Source of the DNA: Ancylomarina longa
Lineage (GTDB): Bacteria; Bacteroidota; Bacteroidia; Bacteroidales; Marinifilaceae
NCBI RefSeq assembly: GCF_003996985.1
Contig: NZ_RJJX01000024.1
Span: 1-60,725, forward strand
Reading direction: 5' to 3'
DNA: 60,725 nucleotides
Part shown: positions 1-8,820 of the stretch, in pieces
Numbering within the stretch: position 1 is the stretch's first letter
How the letters are laid out: each line of letters starts with the position of its first letter
Program-made: the position numbers and the translations under genes
Notes under the pieces: model-generated
What the model was told of the DNA's origin: nothing
Database searches by the model: none
What the model saw: only the letters and a program-made list of their open reading frames with translations

Positions 1-766
1 TCTGTATATGGGCTTAAGCCTAATGTTTGTTGTTGAACGAGCATGATATTATTTTTCTAACAGGCTCTAAGATATTAAAAAAGCATCAAGCCAAAGAGTA
101 ATTCTTCGGTTTGATGCTTGATAGTATGTTACTTTTTCAGTGGCCTCCCGATTGGACAGGCTCTTTCTTTTATCCAAGTATGGGGTTTTAGGTGTTTGCT
201 TTCAATATCATCCTAAACCTTTCAGTTTATTTGTATCTTTTATTGCAAACAAGATGTTTATGGCTAATAATACCATAAAAGGCTTATTTTTGAGCAGCTT
301 GAACAGTAGCATCTTTTTTAAATATCTTTCGTTTTACGAAAGTTTTAGTAAGTCTGGGAAATGGAGAACTTTGTTTGAAAATCCCTCGACCACACTCAAG
401 CTTGAGGCAAATAAAAAAGGTGTTTTAAATGTAGCCTTGATCTTTTTGTACCATAATTTTGTTGCAATTCCACAGCTATTCTATCTGTGCTTCACTCAAG
501 GCTTTTCGACTTGTCATACATTTTTGTTGTATAACAATTCTCCATGCTACTCTTAAAACGCATATCTTATTCGTTTAATACTATCAATCTTACATCGGGT
601 TAATTGTTTCCCAGATTGTAACTCATTCCCGCCATTCATCTTCCTCAAGATTGCAAATCTACATGATTTTGCAAGACAAATATTATAAGAATATTGCTTC
701 TAATTGTAATTTGATGGGAAAAATTGCTTGCGAAGTACATTTACGAAAATAGCCTTCATCTTCTCT
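1..766. other. Intergenic region with decayed coding remnant
   Basis: No intact gene is supported here. On the minus strand, one frame running from about 600 down to 62 keeps long coding-like stretches between several stop codons (for example a stretch beginning LWYKKIKATF and a later LLFKLLKNKPFMVLLAI). This looks like a decayed gene, possibly an old mobile-element protein, but I cannot name the family. The plus-strand open frame at 140-556 is its antisense shadow. The remnant ends at the hairpin at 81-119. Confidence 0.35.
81..119 (-). terminator. Hairpin terminator reading on the minus strand
   Basis: AAGCATCAAGCCAAAGA (81-97) pairs with TTCGGTTTGATGCTT (to 119) around a short loop. On the minus strand the stem is followed by a run of six T. 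It would end transcription of the decayed minus-strand remnant to its right. Confidence 0.6.
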
Positions 767-1474
767 TTAATCTTCCAACAAATATTCGATGGTGGAGACC
801 ACTCTTACCACTTTTATTTCGGGCGTATTCATATCCCTGTCGGTAATGGTAAATAAGCCCTGTCTGGCATTCTTAATTTTGCCTACCTTCGAATTGGAAT
901 CTTTTGCAAACTTTTCGGCAACCTCTCTGGCATTTTTAGTTGCTTCCTCAATCATCAGCGGTTTTATCTGGTTCAAACCCGTAAAGATATATTCAATTGG
1001 TTTCCACTGATTTTTCGATCCTATCAGTATTCCCTTCGAAATCAAACGAAGCGATTCCGATAATGCCTTTTGCAGTTTCTCTAAATCCTTTGTCCGAATG
1101 GTAATATCCGATTTTGCGATGTACCTGTAGGTTCTGTTATTGGGGGAATTGTAGACATTGGCTTGTGCATCATTAATATTTACACTTCCAAGTGTTAATT
1201 CACCTGCCGTAAAACCCTGATCAACAAAGAAATCGTAAACCGCTTTATTTTGTTGCTCAATACGGCGTTTCAATTCCATTAAATCGTTCCCCGTAAGGGT
1301 AATATTAACAGGCCATACTGCCAAATCGGCTTTTACCTCCTTCTCCGACAGTCCTTTTACCTGAACCGATCGGTCGTACTGCTTTGCCAACTTATGGGTA
1401 TGCCCAATAAAATATCCCGCAACTACAATAGCAATGGATAACAAGGTGGCTTTCAAAATTTCTTGATGCTTCAT
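767..1474 (-). CDS. SIMPL-domain (DUF541) membrane-anchored protein
   Basis: A 235-residue protein with one N-terminal hydrophobic segment (about residues 10-25, signal anchor) and a SIMPL/DUF541 domain over the rest. Family features seen are the start of the domain (VQVKGLSEKEVKADLAVW), the central long helix with the ELKRRIEQQNKAV region, and the paired helix ATKNAREVAEKFAKDSNSKVG near the C-terminus. SIMPL proteins are envelope proteins of poorly defined function, some linked to oxidative stress or to interleukin-1-receptor-kinase-like partners. Length is normal for the family. The gene stands alone, and its start lies 116 bp from the 3' end of the SIR2-Argonaute gene on the same strand. 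Family assignment is good; no specific role can be given. Confidence 0.85.
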   Translation of the reverse strand: MKHQEILKATLLSIAIVVAGYFIGHTHKLAKQYDRSVQVKGLSEKEVKADLAVWPVNITLTGNDLMELKRRIEQQNKAVYDFFVDQGFTAGELTLGSVNINDAQANVYNSPNNRTYRYIAKSDITIRTKDLEKLQKALSESLRLISKGILIGSKNQWKPIEYIFTGLNQIKPLMIEEATKNAREVAEKFAKDSNSKVGKIKNARQGLFTITDRDMNTPEIKVVRVVSTIEYLLED

Positions 1475-1590
1475 ATTCTTTTGTACTGATTGTGATTTGC
1501 TTTACTACAATTACCACCGCTACGAATCCTTTCGTGTGGTTCTATGATAGAAAACCGAACGCTATTAAATCGTGCACCAGCGGAGGTTGG

Positions 1591-4500
1591 CTATATAAAA
1601 TATCTAAAATCATAAGCTTTGTTCCCAAGTTCTTCTAATTGTTTGCCCATTACTGACAATCGCTTTGAGAAATCTATTGTTACAGGCATAGATTTATATA
1701 ATTCAGCACCATTCCAATTCATTTTTGTAAGTTTTAATATATCATTTGCAACTGTTTCAATTGGGTCTGTACCTCTAAAACGCTTTATTAGTAATGGAGT
1801 TGGTACTCCTCTTTTCCCTTGATAGTATGGTTTCAATAATTCTCTATTCATAACTAAACCATGTGTCCATAATAGAAAACTGAATTCGTCTAATTGAATA
1901 ATTGTTCCTCTCTCAATAGGATAACCATTAAAATCATGTTTCCCTGTAGAATAGTTCTTTTTTAGCTTAATAGCTCTCCAGTTACTGAATTGTTGTATTT
2001 GAAGTAATTCAATATTGTCAATACCTTCAAGGGCATAACATATTCCATCAATTTCGTCACGAGTAAAATGCGTCGTTTTATGAAGTACAAGCTTCTTAAG
2101 TCCAATAACAGGGTCTATTTTGTGATATATATTTCGGATATTTGTTACTAGACGAAAAGCATCATCTTTACTCATATAAGGGTTTCTTCCAATAATAACA
2201 GGTTTTTCAATCGGCTGAAGTAAAAAACGTAAACCATTTCCATTACCATCAAAAATTTGACTACTTCCTAAAACTACTTTATTTCTAGAGTTTTGTCGAA
2301 TAGCATATCCTAACCCCACAAAAGCAGTTTCAGTATTATCTGTTTTCACTTTCCAGGGAGTTCCATTTGATTTTACATATATACCTAAAGAAAGCCACCA
2401 CCTTACTTTCGCTTGGTCGCTATAATTAATTGACTTATCTTCAATAAACTGTAATCTCAAACCTTTCTTAACTGCATAAAGTTTAAGGGAATCGTGTAGG
2501 TCGAAATATGTATGTTCATTCTTAAGTTCCCTAAAATTAGCCCAGTAGTCTGGAATATAAACCACAACACAATCAATCTCTGTATTTTTTAAAGAAAGTA
2601 TATCAACTTTACTTTTTATATATTCATAAAATTGTATGGCTGAATGTTGTCTTATTTCTTGATTGTTTATGGATATTACAAACTCACTTTGAATGGAGTT
2701 CGGAATGACTAAATGTTTTTTATACACTTCATCAAAACCAGGATAATCTTTTAAGTATTCCTTTTCAGTTGATGGACTGACAGGATTGAGCAAAGATTCT
2801 AGATGAGTTTTAACCTTTTCAAAACCAGTATCTGGCGATATTATAGCTAATGTAATTTTGGAATCAATAACATTAGCACCAAAGCTTTCTTCTATGGGAC
2901 CTAAAACTTTCAATCCATTAATTGGGTGAATTGAATGTTTTGTTTCATCTTGATGATGGAAATAAATAAGTGGTTCTTTTGCTTTAGCATAACTATCAAA
3001 ACAAAAGAAGTCATTCATTTTCTTAGCTGCTGTGGCGTAATATGATGATAATTTTATTTCAAAATCTCCAAGTCTAAATGTAAGGTCTTCTTTTCTTCTT
3101 TTTAACTCTCCGTACCAGAAACTCAATTTTTTACCGTATTTGCCATTCCATCGATTCGACATAATGGTATTTGTAATGTCCTGTACAGTTTTCTTATCTG
3201 GTTCACCACCTGTTTTGCTCTGAACGTGTATAGTTGGACAAATTAGTAAGAACAGTTCTTTGTTAACAAATTCTACTTTAAACTCAAAAGCTTCAAAAAC
3301 TAAAATACCATTAGGAATGCGGAAATTAAACCATCGAGGAATACTATTAATCTCTTCTTGACTCAGTGGATGATTAACTGAATAAACTTTTCTGATATTC
3401 CTGCCTTTGGAGTATAAGGAAAGATTGAAATCATTTTGTAGAGATTTCTCTATCAATTCGTACAACAAACCAATATAGAACGAATCTGGTTGGTAGAAAA
3501 GATGTTCTGGAATATCAATTAGTTTTAAATCATCAGTAAAATAATCTTTAAAAAGCTCTTTGATTTCACTTTCATTTCCAAATAGGGAAAGAGTTTGACC
3601 TTTACTGAAAGCTGCTACGACATTTGAACCTTTCAAAACACCCCTAAGTTTCTTCCATTTACCTTCTCCATTTATTTTTGTCTTGGTTGAGAAAATGGTT
3701 TTTGGAAAATACTTTGCTCTAATTGAATTTAATAAAACAGGTGTAGTATCTGAATGGTTTTGTGTTAATCTAAAAAGCTGCCTTTGCTCAAATCGCTCTT
3801 TGGCAATGAAGTCAATCTGCTCATTCTTTAAATCACAAACTTTGTAAAGCTCGTGAAGGAAGTAATCGAAGCTATCTACAATCATAAAGCCAGAACGCTT
3901 ATTCTGATTGTTTGCTTTTTCGATAAGTCTAATTAATCTTATGCTTGGTTCAATGTCTTTAGGAATACACCATATCAAACCTTTTGGAAATGCGTTTGGT
4001 TTCTCCAATGATTTTTCAAGAGTTTGCAACACTGATTCATCGCTACCTGAATAACCTACAACCAAAAAGCCTTTCTTTTCGGTTGCCTCTAAAAAATAGT
4101 GATGTAAACTTTCTTCAAGTCGTTGCAGTTCATCATCTGTATTTTGTAAAGGGTCATATCTAAAATCTCCGTGCAGTTTCACAACAGTTGGAATGTCTTT
4201 TCTGAAATCTTGAACTGACTTAGCATTTTCAGGTGAAACTACCTGACAACTGATGTCCAGTTTACTGATTGCTCTTTCAATAAGGTCATCAAAGTTTGTA
4301 GTCCAAACGGTGTTCAATTTCTGCTGCTCAACCAATGCCGAAAGACACATAAACCCAATTGAAGGTTTTTTGTCTCTTACTAAATTCGCTAAGAACTCCT
4401 GTCTCACTAATGGGTCAGGATAACACTTCTCAAAGTAGTAGGAATATGGATTTGTCGCTTTTGTATCTTCTTCAATAAAATAGCTTTGAATGATTTTTTT

Positions 4501-4707
4501 ATTTGCTTCTATTTTCAAATCCTGAAACTTCTTGCCATTTATTTTTCCACTAATACTTAAAAGTTCTCGTTTGAAATGCCAAACCAAATCGCTCCCCGAA
4601 TGAATCCCAGAAGAAATGGATGCACCTGCGCCTAGAAACAAATCAAAAGACTGATTTGAAAGCACCTTAAAGCTTCTTAAAAAAGTATTCTTGTCAATTT
4701 TTATCAT
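1591..4707 (-). CDS. Single-chain SIR2-APAZ-short Argonaute defence protein
   Basis: A 1038-residue fusion. Residues 1 to about 290 are a SIR2 domain: GAGAS at 26-30 (NAD-binding loop), WTTNFDD at 135-141, KLHGD at 177-181 with catalytic His179, and VVGYSGSDES at 216-225. The middle (about 300-650) fits the APAZ region. The C-terminal third is a MID-PIWI module, with HDSLKLYAVKKGL as the 5'-end-binding MID helix and LLIKRFRGTDPIETVAND near the end. The first PIWI catalytic Asp is absent (VGLGYAI where active enzymes have a G-x-D core), so target slicing is not expected. In known SPARSA systems, guide-directed target binding switches on SIR2 NAD hydrolysis and kills or arrests the infected cell. 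Here both halves are one chain, which matches the fused clade of short Argonautes. The stop codon abuts an imperfect unit boundary, and a structured hairpin element lies 47 bp upstream. The family call is strong; the activity is inferred. Confidence 0.88.
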   Translation of the reverse strand: MIKIDKNTFLRSFKVLSNQSFDLFLGAGASISSGIHSGSDLVWHFKRELLSISGKINGKKFQDLKIEANKKIIQSYFIEEDTKATNPYSYYFEKCYPDPLVRQEFLANLVRDKKPSIGFMCLSALVEQQKLNTVWTTNFDDLIERAISKLDISCQVVSPENAKSVQDFRKDIPTVVKLHGDFRYDPLQNTDDELQRLEESLHHYFLEATEKKGFLVVGYSGSDESVLQTLEKSLEKPNAFPKGLIWCIPKDIEPSIRLIRLIEKANNQNKRSGFMIVDSFDYFLHELYKVCDLKNEQIDFIAKERFEQRQLFRLTQNHSDTTPVLLNSIRAKYFPKTIFSTKTKINGEGKWKKLRGVLKGSNVVAAFSKGQTLSLFGNESEIKELFKDYFTDDLKLIDIPEHLFYQPDSFYIGLLYELIEKSLQNDFNLSLYSKGRNIRKVYSVNHPLSQEEINSIPRWFNFRIPNGILVFEAFEFKVEFVNKELFLLICPTIHVQSKTGGEPDKKTVQDITNTIMSNRWNGKYGKKLSFWYGELKRRKEDLTFRLGDFEIKLSSYYATAAKKMNDFFCFDSYAKAKEPLIYFHHQDETKHSIHPINGLKVLGPIEESFGANVIDSKITLAIISPDTGFEKVKTHLESLLNPVSPSTEKEYLKDYPGFDEVYKKHLVIPNSIQSEFVISINNQEIRQHSAIQFYEYIKSKVDILSLKNTEIDCVVVYIPDYWANFRELKNEHTYFDLHDSLKLYAVKKGLRLQFIEDKSINYSDQAKVRWWLSLGIYVKSNGTPWKVKTDNTETAFVGLGYAIRQNSRNKVVLGSSQIFDGNGNGLRFLLQPIEKPVIIGRNPYMSKDDAFRLVTNIRNIYHKIDPVIGLKKLVLHKTTHFTRDEIDGICYALEGIDNIELLQIQQFSNWRAIKLKKNYSTGKHDFNGYPIERGTIIQLDEFSFLLWTHGLVMNRELLKPYYQGKRGVPTPLLIKRFRGTDPIETVANDILKLTKMNWNGAELYKSMPVTIDFSKRLSVMGKQLEELGNKAYDFRYFI

Positions 4708-4753
4708 TTGTCAATAAGCTATTATTATCTAAAAATTAGTTTCTTGCTACAGT

Positions 4754-4845
4754 GCGTCGGCAAAGAATTAGGCTCTTTTGCTTTTTTTGCTTGGTTTTAT
4801 CGCGTTGGTAAAAGCAAATGTGCCTAATTGCGCGATGGCTTTTTA
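4754..4845. repeat. Two-step hairpin element, copy III, upstream of the SIR2-Argonaute gene
   Basis: GCGTCGGCAA (4754-4763) is followed by stem 1 AATTAGGC (4766-4773), TCTT, stem 2 TTGCTTTT (4778-4785), a ~24-nt loop, AAAAGCAA (4810-4817), ATGT, GCCTAATT (4822-4829), then GCGCGATGGCTTTT. Both stems are perfect. The order stem-TCTT-stem-loop-stem-ATRT-stem and the outer GCGTYGGCAA / TGGCTTT boxes recur at 32071 and 36961, while the stem sequences differ. The element sits just upstream of the minus-strand Argonaute gene. It could be a leader, regulatory or recombination element. Confidence 0.75.
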
Positions 4846-4984
4846 GCATGAAGCCCAACTCAGACACAACAACAATATTGTCGTCATATCTCCTTAACTC
4901 TTTCCCAAAAGCATCAAATTCAATACAAAGCTTAGTGGAAATTCTTGAGCCCATCAAACTTAACAAACCTAAATCAATATTCAA

Positions 4985-5700
4985 ATTTTATATTTACTTT
5001 ATTTCAATAGTCTTACCTGTCTTTAAACATTTATAGCGTTAAGCACAAGTGCACCTACAATTTAAGCACATAAAATTATATCCTCACAACACAATAAACA
5101 TAGATAGCAGCATAAATATTAGAACCTTTTGATCTTACCAATAAAAATAGATGATTTTAAACATTTCACCACACTGTTTATCTGTCATTTACAATGATAC
5201 GTATCAAATTAAACACAGGGTCGTTTTCTAAATACCCATAGGAATTAATCATATCTAAAATCATTATAAATAACAATAATATAAAATCAATCAAAAACCA
5301 GGCTATCCTTTATTTTATCAATAACAGCACAATAACATGTCGTAAAACAGTCTATTATTTTTTCAATTAATTTTGTATTATTCATTACAATTTCATAAGT
5401 TCGAATTGGTTTACAGGTAAACAATACCATATATATAATCAAGTAGGTGTAAAAACATAGGAGATTGTAGGGGATATGATGAGTATTGAAGGAAATTTGG
5501 TTTGAAAGCTTCAAATCAAAACAGGAAGAAAAAATAGGGAATATCGGATGGGTGCTCGTAGGATACAGCGAAAGTGCTGCAAGCAGATGAAGAATACCAC
5601 CATTCGATAAGTGCAACTCATTACTGGGAAATACAGAGCAATTCGATCCACATTAAGGCTCTGTTCCATTTATTACATCACAATTTGATTCCAAAACAGT
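4985..5700. other. Intergenic region with possible cassette boundary
   Basis: I see no gene in this AT-rich stretch; short frames at 5287-5616 and 5574-5783 have no coding character. At 5030-5048 the sequence TTTATAGCGTTAAGCACAAG resembles the unit boundaries seen at 37100, 56404 and 59366, and TTTATAG is roughly the inverse of CTATATAAA at 1591-1599 beyond the Argonaute stop codon. This is a weak inverted pair. Confidence 0.35.
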
Positions 5701-5721
5701 TTGTTGGCATTGCGAAAGCAT

Positions 5722-5920
5722 GCACTGTTTTGTTATTTGAATGCTTTGTCTCGGCTTCAGGGTATACTGTCAGGCAATTTTAGTGCACTGTCAAGCATTC
5801 CAAGTGCATTAACATGTATTTTAAGTACACTATCTCGATTTTTCGGTACACTGTCTGGCATTCCAAGAGAACTGTCAAGAATTTCAAATACACTGTCTGA
5901 CGTTCCAAGAGCACTGTTTT
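5722..5920. repeat. 21-bp tandem repeat array A
   Basis: Nine full 21-bp units plus a 10-bp partial unit lie end to end, starting at 5722, 5743, 5764, 5785, 5806, 5827, 5848, 5869, 5890 and 5911. The best-preserved units read like ACACTGTCTGGCATTCCAAG plus one base. The rule is RCACTGTC at the left and WTTYYAAGW at the right. Units 2, 5 and 6 have diverged. The array ends 163 bp before the start of the helical/carboxypeptidase-regulatory protein at 6084. As 21 is divisible by 3, it gives an accidental heptad-repeat reading frame, which I do not think is translated. Confidence 0.85.
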
Positions 5921-6083
5921 AATCGTTTTTATAATTCACGAGCAAGTCGTAAATATCACAACACATTGATTTATCAATCTATACAACCAACACCGACCGG
6001 TGTTTAAATAAAATAATCCAAATTTTTCACCCGATGAGTAGATAAACCAATAGGATCTTCTCATCCATTAAAAACATATTTTT

Positions 6084-7004
6084 ATGATTTCAAAAGATGC
6101 ATTAAAATTCCAGTCTATTCAACAAACGAGCGAAGTATTGCAAGACAATCAAGCTGTTTTCGAAGCTGATGATTCGACCAAGGCACAAATTAACATCTTC
6201 ACGGGCTATGTCAATAATCTGAAAACAAAGGAGTCGAAACTAAACAAACCTACCCAATGGCTTACCAAAGAAAAGAACCAGTTATTAAAAATCCTGCAAA
6301 GCGATTCGCACAAAATTGTTGTTGCGCTCATGCGACTTGCCAACGATACCAGTAATGGAGAGTTAATCGTTGAACTCAACAATACAAACAACAAGCATTC
6401 GAAGCTAACCAACAAAGACACCCTATTTGTTGCTAATAAATTATTCGATTTGATGCAGGAATACAGCAGCGAACTAGCCTCATATTCTATTTCTGGTGAA
6501 TTCATTACAGCCTATCAGCAGAACACTGAAACCGTAGAGAATAAATTGGCCGAACGCAAACTAATTAAGGAACAAAACAAGCAAAACAGCCAGGAATTCA
6601 ATCAGTTGATGAAACAATGTCTGGAGTACCTGAAAGACAAACTCGATTGGTCGATTGAAAGCTATCGCGAAAGCCAACCCGATATGGTAACTGCCTATTT
6701 TAGTGCTCGCAAAACCACCAAAACAACTACCCAACACATCGATGTTCGAGGATTTATCGTGGACAAAGCAAGCGGACTGCCCATTTCTTACGGCAATGTA
6801 ACGGTAATAGAAAATGGCATGCAGACGGGAATCACCGAGAAAGGAAACTTCAATTTTAAAAATTTCCCGGAAGGAGAATTCACCCTAAAAGTAGAAAACA
6901 TCAACTACGAAACAGTAATGCTCACCATTCGACGTTACAGCAACCAATACCTCAATATCAAGGTAGAAATGAAAGCCATTCCTGTGCTCCATCCTGTTGA
7001 TTGA
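6084..7004 (+). CDS. Cytoplasmic helical protein with C-terminal carboxypeptidase-regulatory-like domain (copy 1)
   Basis: 306 residues without a signal peptide or membrane segment. Residues 1 to about 210 are predicted mostly helical and rich in K, E, Q and N. Residues about 220-300 form a carboxypeptidase-regulatory-like beta-sandwich: DVRGFIVDKASGLPISYGNV, then ITEKGNFNFKNFPEGEFTLKV and a closing strand LNIKVEM. Such domains usually sit on exported or outer-membrane proteins of Bacteroidota, so a copy without export signal is odd. The gene at 39207-40133 has the same layout and length but low direct similarity. Both have a ~21-bp repeat array upstream. Function unknown. Start chosen at the first ATG after an AT-rich leader (AAAAACATATTTTT). 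Confidence 0.75.
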   Translation: MISKDALKFQSIQQTSEVLQDNQAVFEADDSTKAQINIFTGYVNNLKTKESKLNKPTQWLTKEKNQLLKILQSDSHKIVVALMRLANDTSNGELIVELNNTNNKHSKLTNKDTLFVANKLFDLMQEYSSELASYSISGEFITAYQQNTETVENKLAERKLIKEQNKQNSQEFNQLMKQCLEYLKDKLDWSIESYRESQPDMVTAYFSARKTTKTTTQHIDVRGFIVDKASGLPISYGNVTVIENGMQTGITEKGNFNFKNFPEGEFTLKVENINYETVMLTIRRYSNQYLNIKVEMKAIPVLHPVD

Positions 7005-7021
7005 TTACCCCTACCCGATCC

Positions 7022-7056
7022 ATTGGGAGTCTCAGCTCTGTTTGAGGCTCTCAATT
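7022..7056 (+). terminator. Hairpin after the copy-1 helical protein
   Basis: TTGGGAGTCTCA pairs with TGAGGCTCTCAA (two G-T pairs) around an 8-nt loop, 18 bp beyond the stop codon, followed by TTTC. It is a plausible but weak rho-independent terminator. Confidence 0.5.
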
Positions 7057-7119
7057 TCACCGTTTGACGTGAACTGAAACAGATTGCTTCGTCGTTGAAA
7101 AACTCCTCGCAATGCCACT

Positions 7120-7330
7120 CAATAATAGCTGTCATTGCGAAGGAACGCTAGTGACTGCGGCAATCTGTTGCTAATTGCACTTAAAGCCTGAAGGGCTTAT
7201 ATACCAGAACCAGGGGCATCGCCCCTAGTATAAGCTGTAAATCATCAGGCTGAAAGTCTGAAATATATCAGGCCTTCAGCCTGAATTAATGGTGACACAT
7301 AAATACCAGGGACTCTGGTAATAGAAATGG
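7120..7330. repeat. Dispersed palindromic (REP-like) repeats
   Basis: This gene-free stretch carries two kinds of interspersed repeat. One is the GTCATTGCGAAGGAACG ... GCAATCTGTTGCTAATTGC type, with relatives near 41720-41765. The other is GCCTGAAGGGCTTATATACC followed by CAGGGGCATCGCCCCTAG and closing GGCCTTCAGCCTG, with relatives at 41456-41530. They are palindromic and non-coding. Such repeats are scattered through many Bacteroidota genomes. Confidence 0.7.
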
Positions 7331-7334
7331 ATAT

Positions 7335-8354
7335 TTAAATCGATTCTCTGATCTTTAAGGAAGTTGGTAATATAATTTCTCTCGGCTCTATTTTCACTTT
7401 ATTTTTTAGAGCTTTAATTTCCTCAAACAATATTTTAGCAGCAGTTTTTCCCATCTCGAAGGTAGGTTGATCTACGGTTGACAAGCTTGGAGTTACTACG
7501 CTTGCCATAAACCAATTGCTAAATCCAAATAAGGCAATATCATCCGGAATAGAGATCTTCACATCTTTGAAATATTTCATCACCCCTACCGCTACTACAT
7601 CGGTAATGGTGAAAATGGCATCCACATCTTTATGCTCCTGAACCAAAAGTCTGGCATTTTCATATCCATCCTTAAAGTCGTCGTTATTATCACAGACATA
7701 AACTAAGGAAGGATCAAAAGGAATTCCATAATCAATAAGTGCCTGCTTATACCCCAAAAACCGATCGATAGATAACTGCGGAATATGCGGACCTCTAAAA
7801 TGAGCTATTCTCTTATATCCTTTTTTCAGCAGACATTCTACAGCACTGTATGCTGCCTGTCTGTCATCAATTGCTACTTTAGAACAAGGCAATAACTTGG
7901 TGGTTTTATCAAAAAGAACAAGGGCTATATCCTCCTTCATCAATTTTTCGATGTGCTCAAAACGATGCGTTTCATTGGAAAGTGAGATAAGAATACCATC
8001 TACCCTATTCTGTTTTAAAAGTTGTAGTTGCTGTTTTTCTGTATTATAATTCTCGTTGGATTGAAGGATGATCACCAGGTATCCATACTTTTCTGCCTCA
8101 TCGATAATACCACTAAGCACCTTAGAAAAAAACTGGTGCTCGGTAGAAGGAACAATAACACCAATAGTTTTGGTTTGTTTGGTTCTCAGGTTTACAGCAC
8201 TTGCATTTGGAATATAATTCATCTCTTCGGCCGTCGCCAAAATCAATTCCCGGGTTTCCTTACTAATATCAGCATATCCTTTTAAAGCTTTCGAAATTGT
8301 ACTCACCGACATACTTAGATGATCCGCAATATCTCTTAAGGTTACCTGAGCCAT
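7335..8354 (-). CDS. LacI-family transcriptional regulator
   Basis: 339 residues. The N-terminal helix-turn-helix (VTLRDIADHLSMSVSTISKA, residues 4-23) and hinge helix (NYIPNASAVNLR) are followed by a periplasmic-binding-protein-like sensor domain starting at TKTIGVIVPSTEHQFF. The C-terminal region has LFGFSNWFMASVVTPSLSTV and DQPTFEMGKTAAKIL, typical of the family. It is divergently placed from the MFS permease and GH65 phosphorylase. The two AAAACGTTTT palindromes in front of those genes fit the operator half-sites of this family, so it most likely represses or activates them in response to a sugar. The ligand (a disaccharide or its breakdown product) is inferred from the neighbours. Confidence 0.93.
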   Translation of the reverse strand: MAQVTLRDIADHLSMSVSTISKALKGYADISKETRELILATAEEMNYIPNASAVNLRTKQTKTIGVIVPSTEHQFFSKVLSGIIDEAEKYGYLVIILQSNENYNTEKQQLQLLKQNRVDGILISLSNETHRFEHIEKLMKEDIALVLFDKTTKLLPCSKVAIDDRQAAYSAVECLLKKGYKRIAHFRGPHIPQLSIDRFLGYKQALIDYGIPFDPSLVYVCDNNDDFKDGYENARLLVQEHKDVDAIFTITDVVAVGVMKYFKDVKISIPDDIALFGFSNWFMASVVTPSLSTVDQPTFEMGKTAAKILFEEIKALKNKVKIEPREIILPTSLKIRESI

Positions 8355-8700
8355 TTAAATCAGAAATTATTAAATTAGGATATTTGTGTCAGCTGTCAAC
8401 TAATTCCTAACACATGCTAAATATAACAGAAAAGATTCACTTACAAATTGTGGTTTACCTTTCAATTGAACTCGTTAATCCACTCGCATCTTTATTAAAT
8501 AATAACTATCATTAGTGTCCTATTAAAATTCAGACAGAGTTTCTACCATACTATCGCTCCTAAAGGAGCTAAAAACAATCCCAAAGGGATGGAAGTGTGG
8601 ATATCAATTTCTTGCAAAAGCAATAAGTAGCTTAGGTTCGACAGGAAATTTAGCGGACACAATTTAGCCGGACACCAATGTAAAACTAGATATTTTGAGA
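8355..8700. other. Intergenic region with short palindromic repeats
   Basis: No gene seen. Around 8551-8610 are short palindromic repeats (CGCTCCTAAAGGAGCTA and CAATCCCAAAGGGATGG) of the dispersed type found elsewhere in the window. The promoter of the regulator gene should lie at the left edge; I cannot pinpoint it. Confidence 0.4.
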
Positions 8701-8705
8701 AGTTA

Positions 8706-8740
8706 CTAAAACGTTTTCGTGACTTCCTAAAACGTTTTCG
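8706..8740. promoter_or_regulatory. Pair of LacI-type operators
   Basis: CTAAAACGTTTTCG occurs twice, at 8706-8719 and 8727-8740. Each contains the perfect palindrome AAAACGTTTT (8708-8717 and 8729-8738), with centres exactly 21 bp apart, two helical turns on the same face. LacI-family operators commonly have a central CG palindrome of this kind. The pair lies 80-115 bp before the MFS permease and between it and the divergent regulator gene, so it could control both. Confidence 0.75.
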
Positions 8741-8820
8741 TAAGTAAAAAATTAATAGCCTAATTCGTTTCGTAATACCTTAGAAAAAATAACACAAACC
8801 TATATCTCAAACTCGATCCT

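Noticed and set aside
140-556. 138-codon plus-strand open frame at the left edge
   Set aside because: Cys/Phe-rich translation without any domain, and it lies antisense to a better coding remnant.
4736-4984. 82-codon minus-strand frame upstream of the Argonaute gene
   Set aside because: Its C-terminal half is the hairpin element translated; no domain is seen.
5701-5922. Heptad-repeat peptide (ALSSIPS, TLSGIPR units)
   Set aside because: A by-product of the 21-bp DNA repeat. Array B has mixed 21/22-bp units that break any frame, so the signal is at DNA level.
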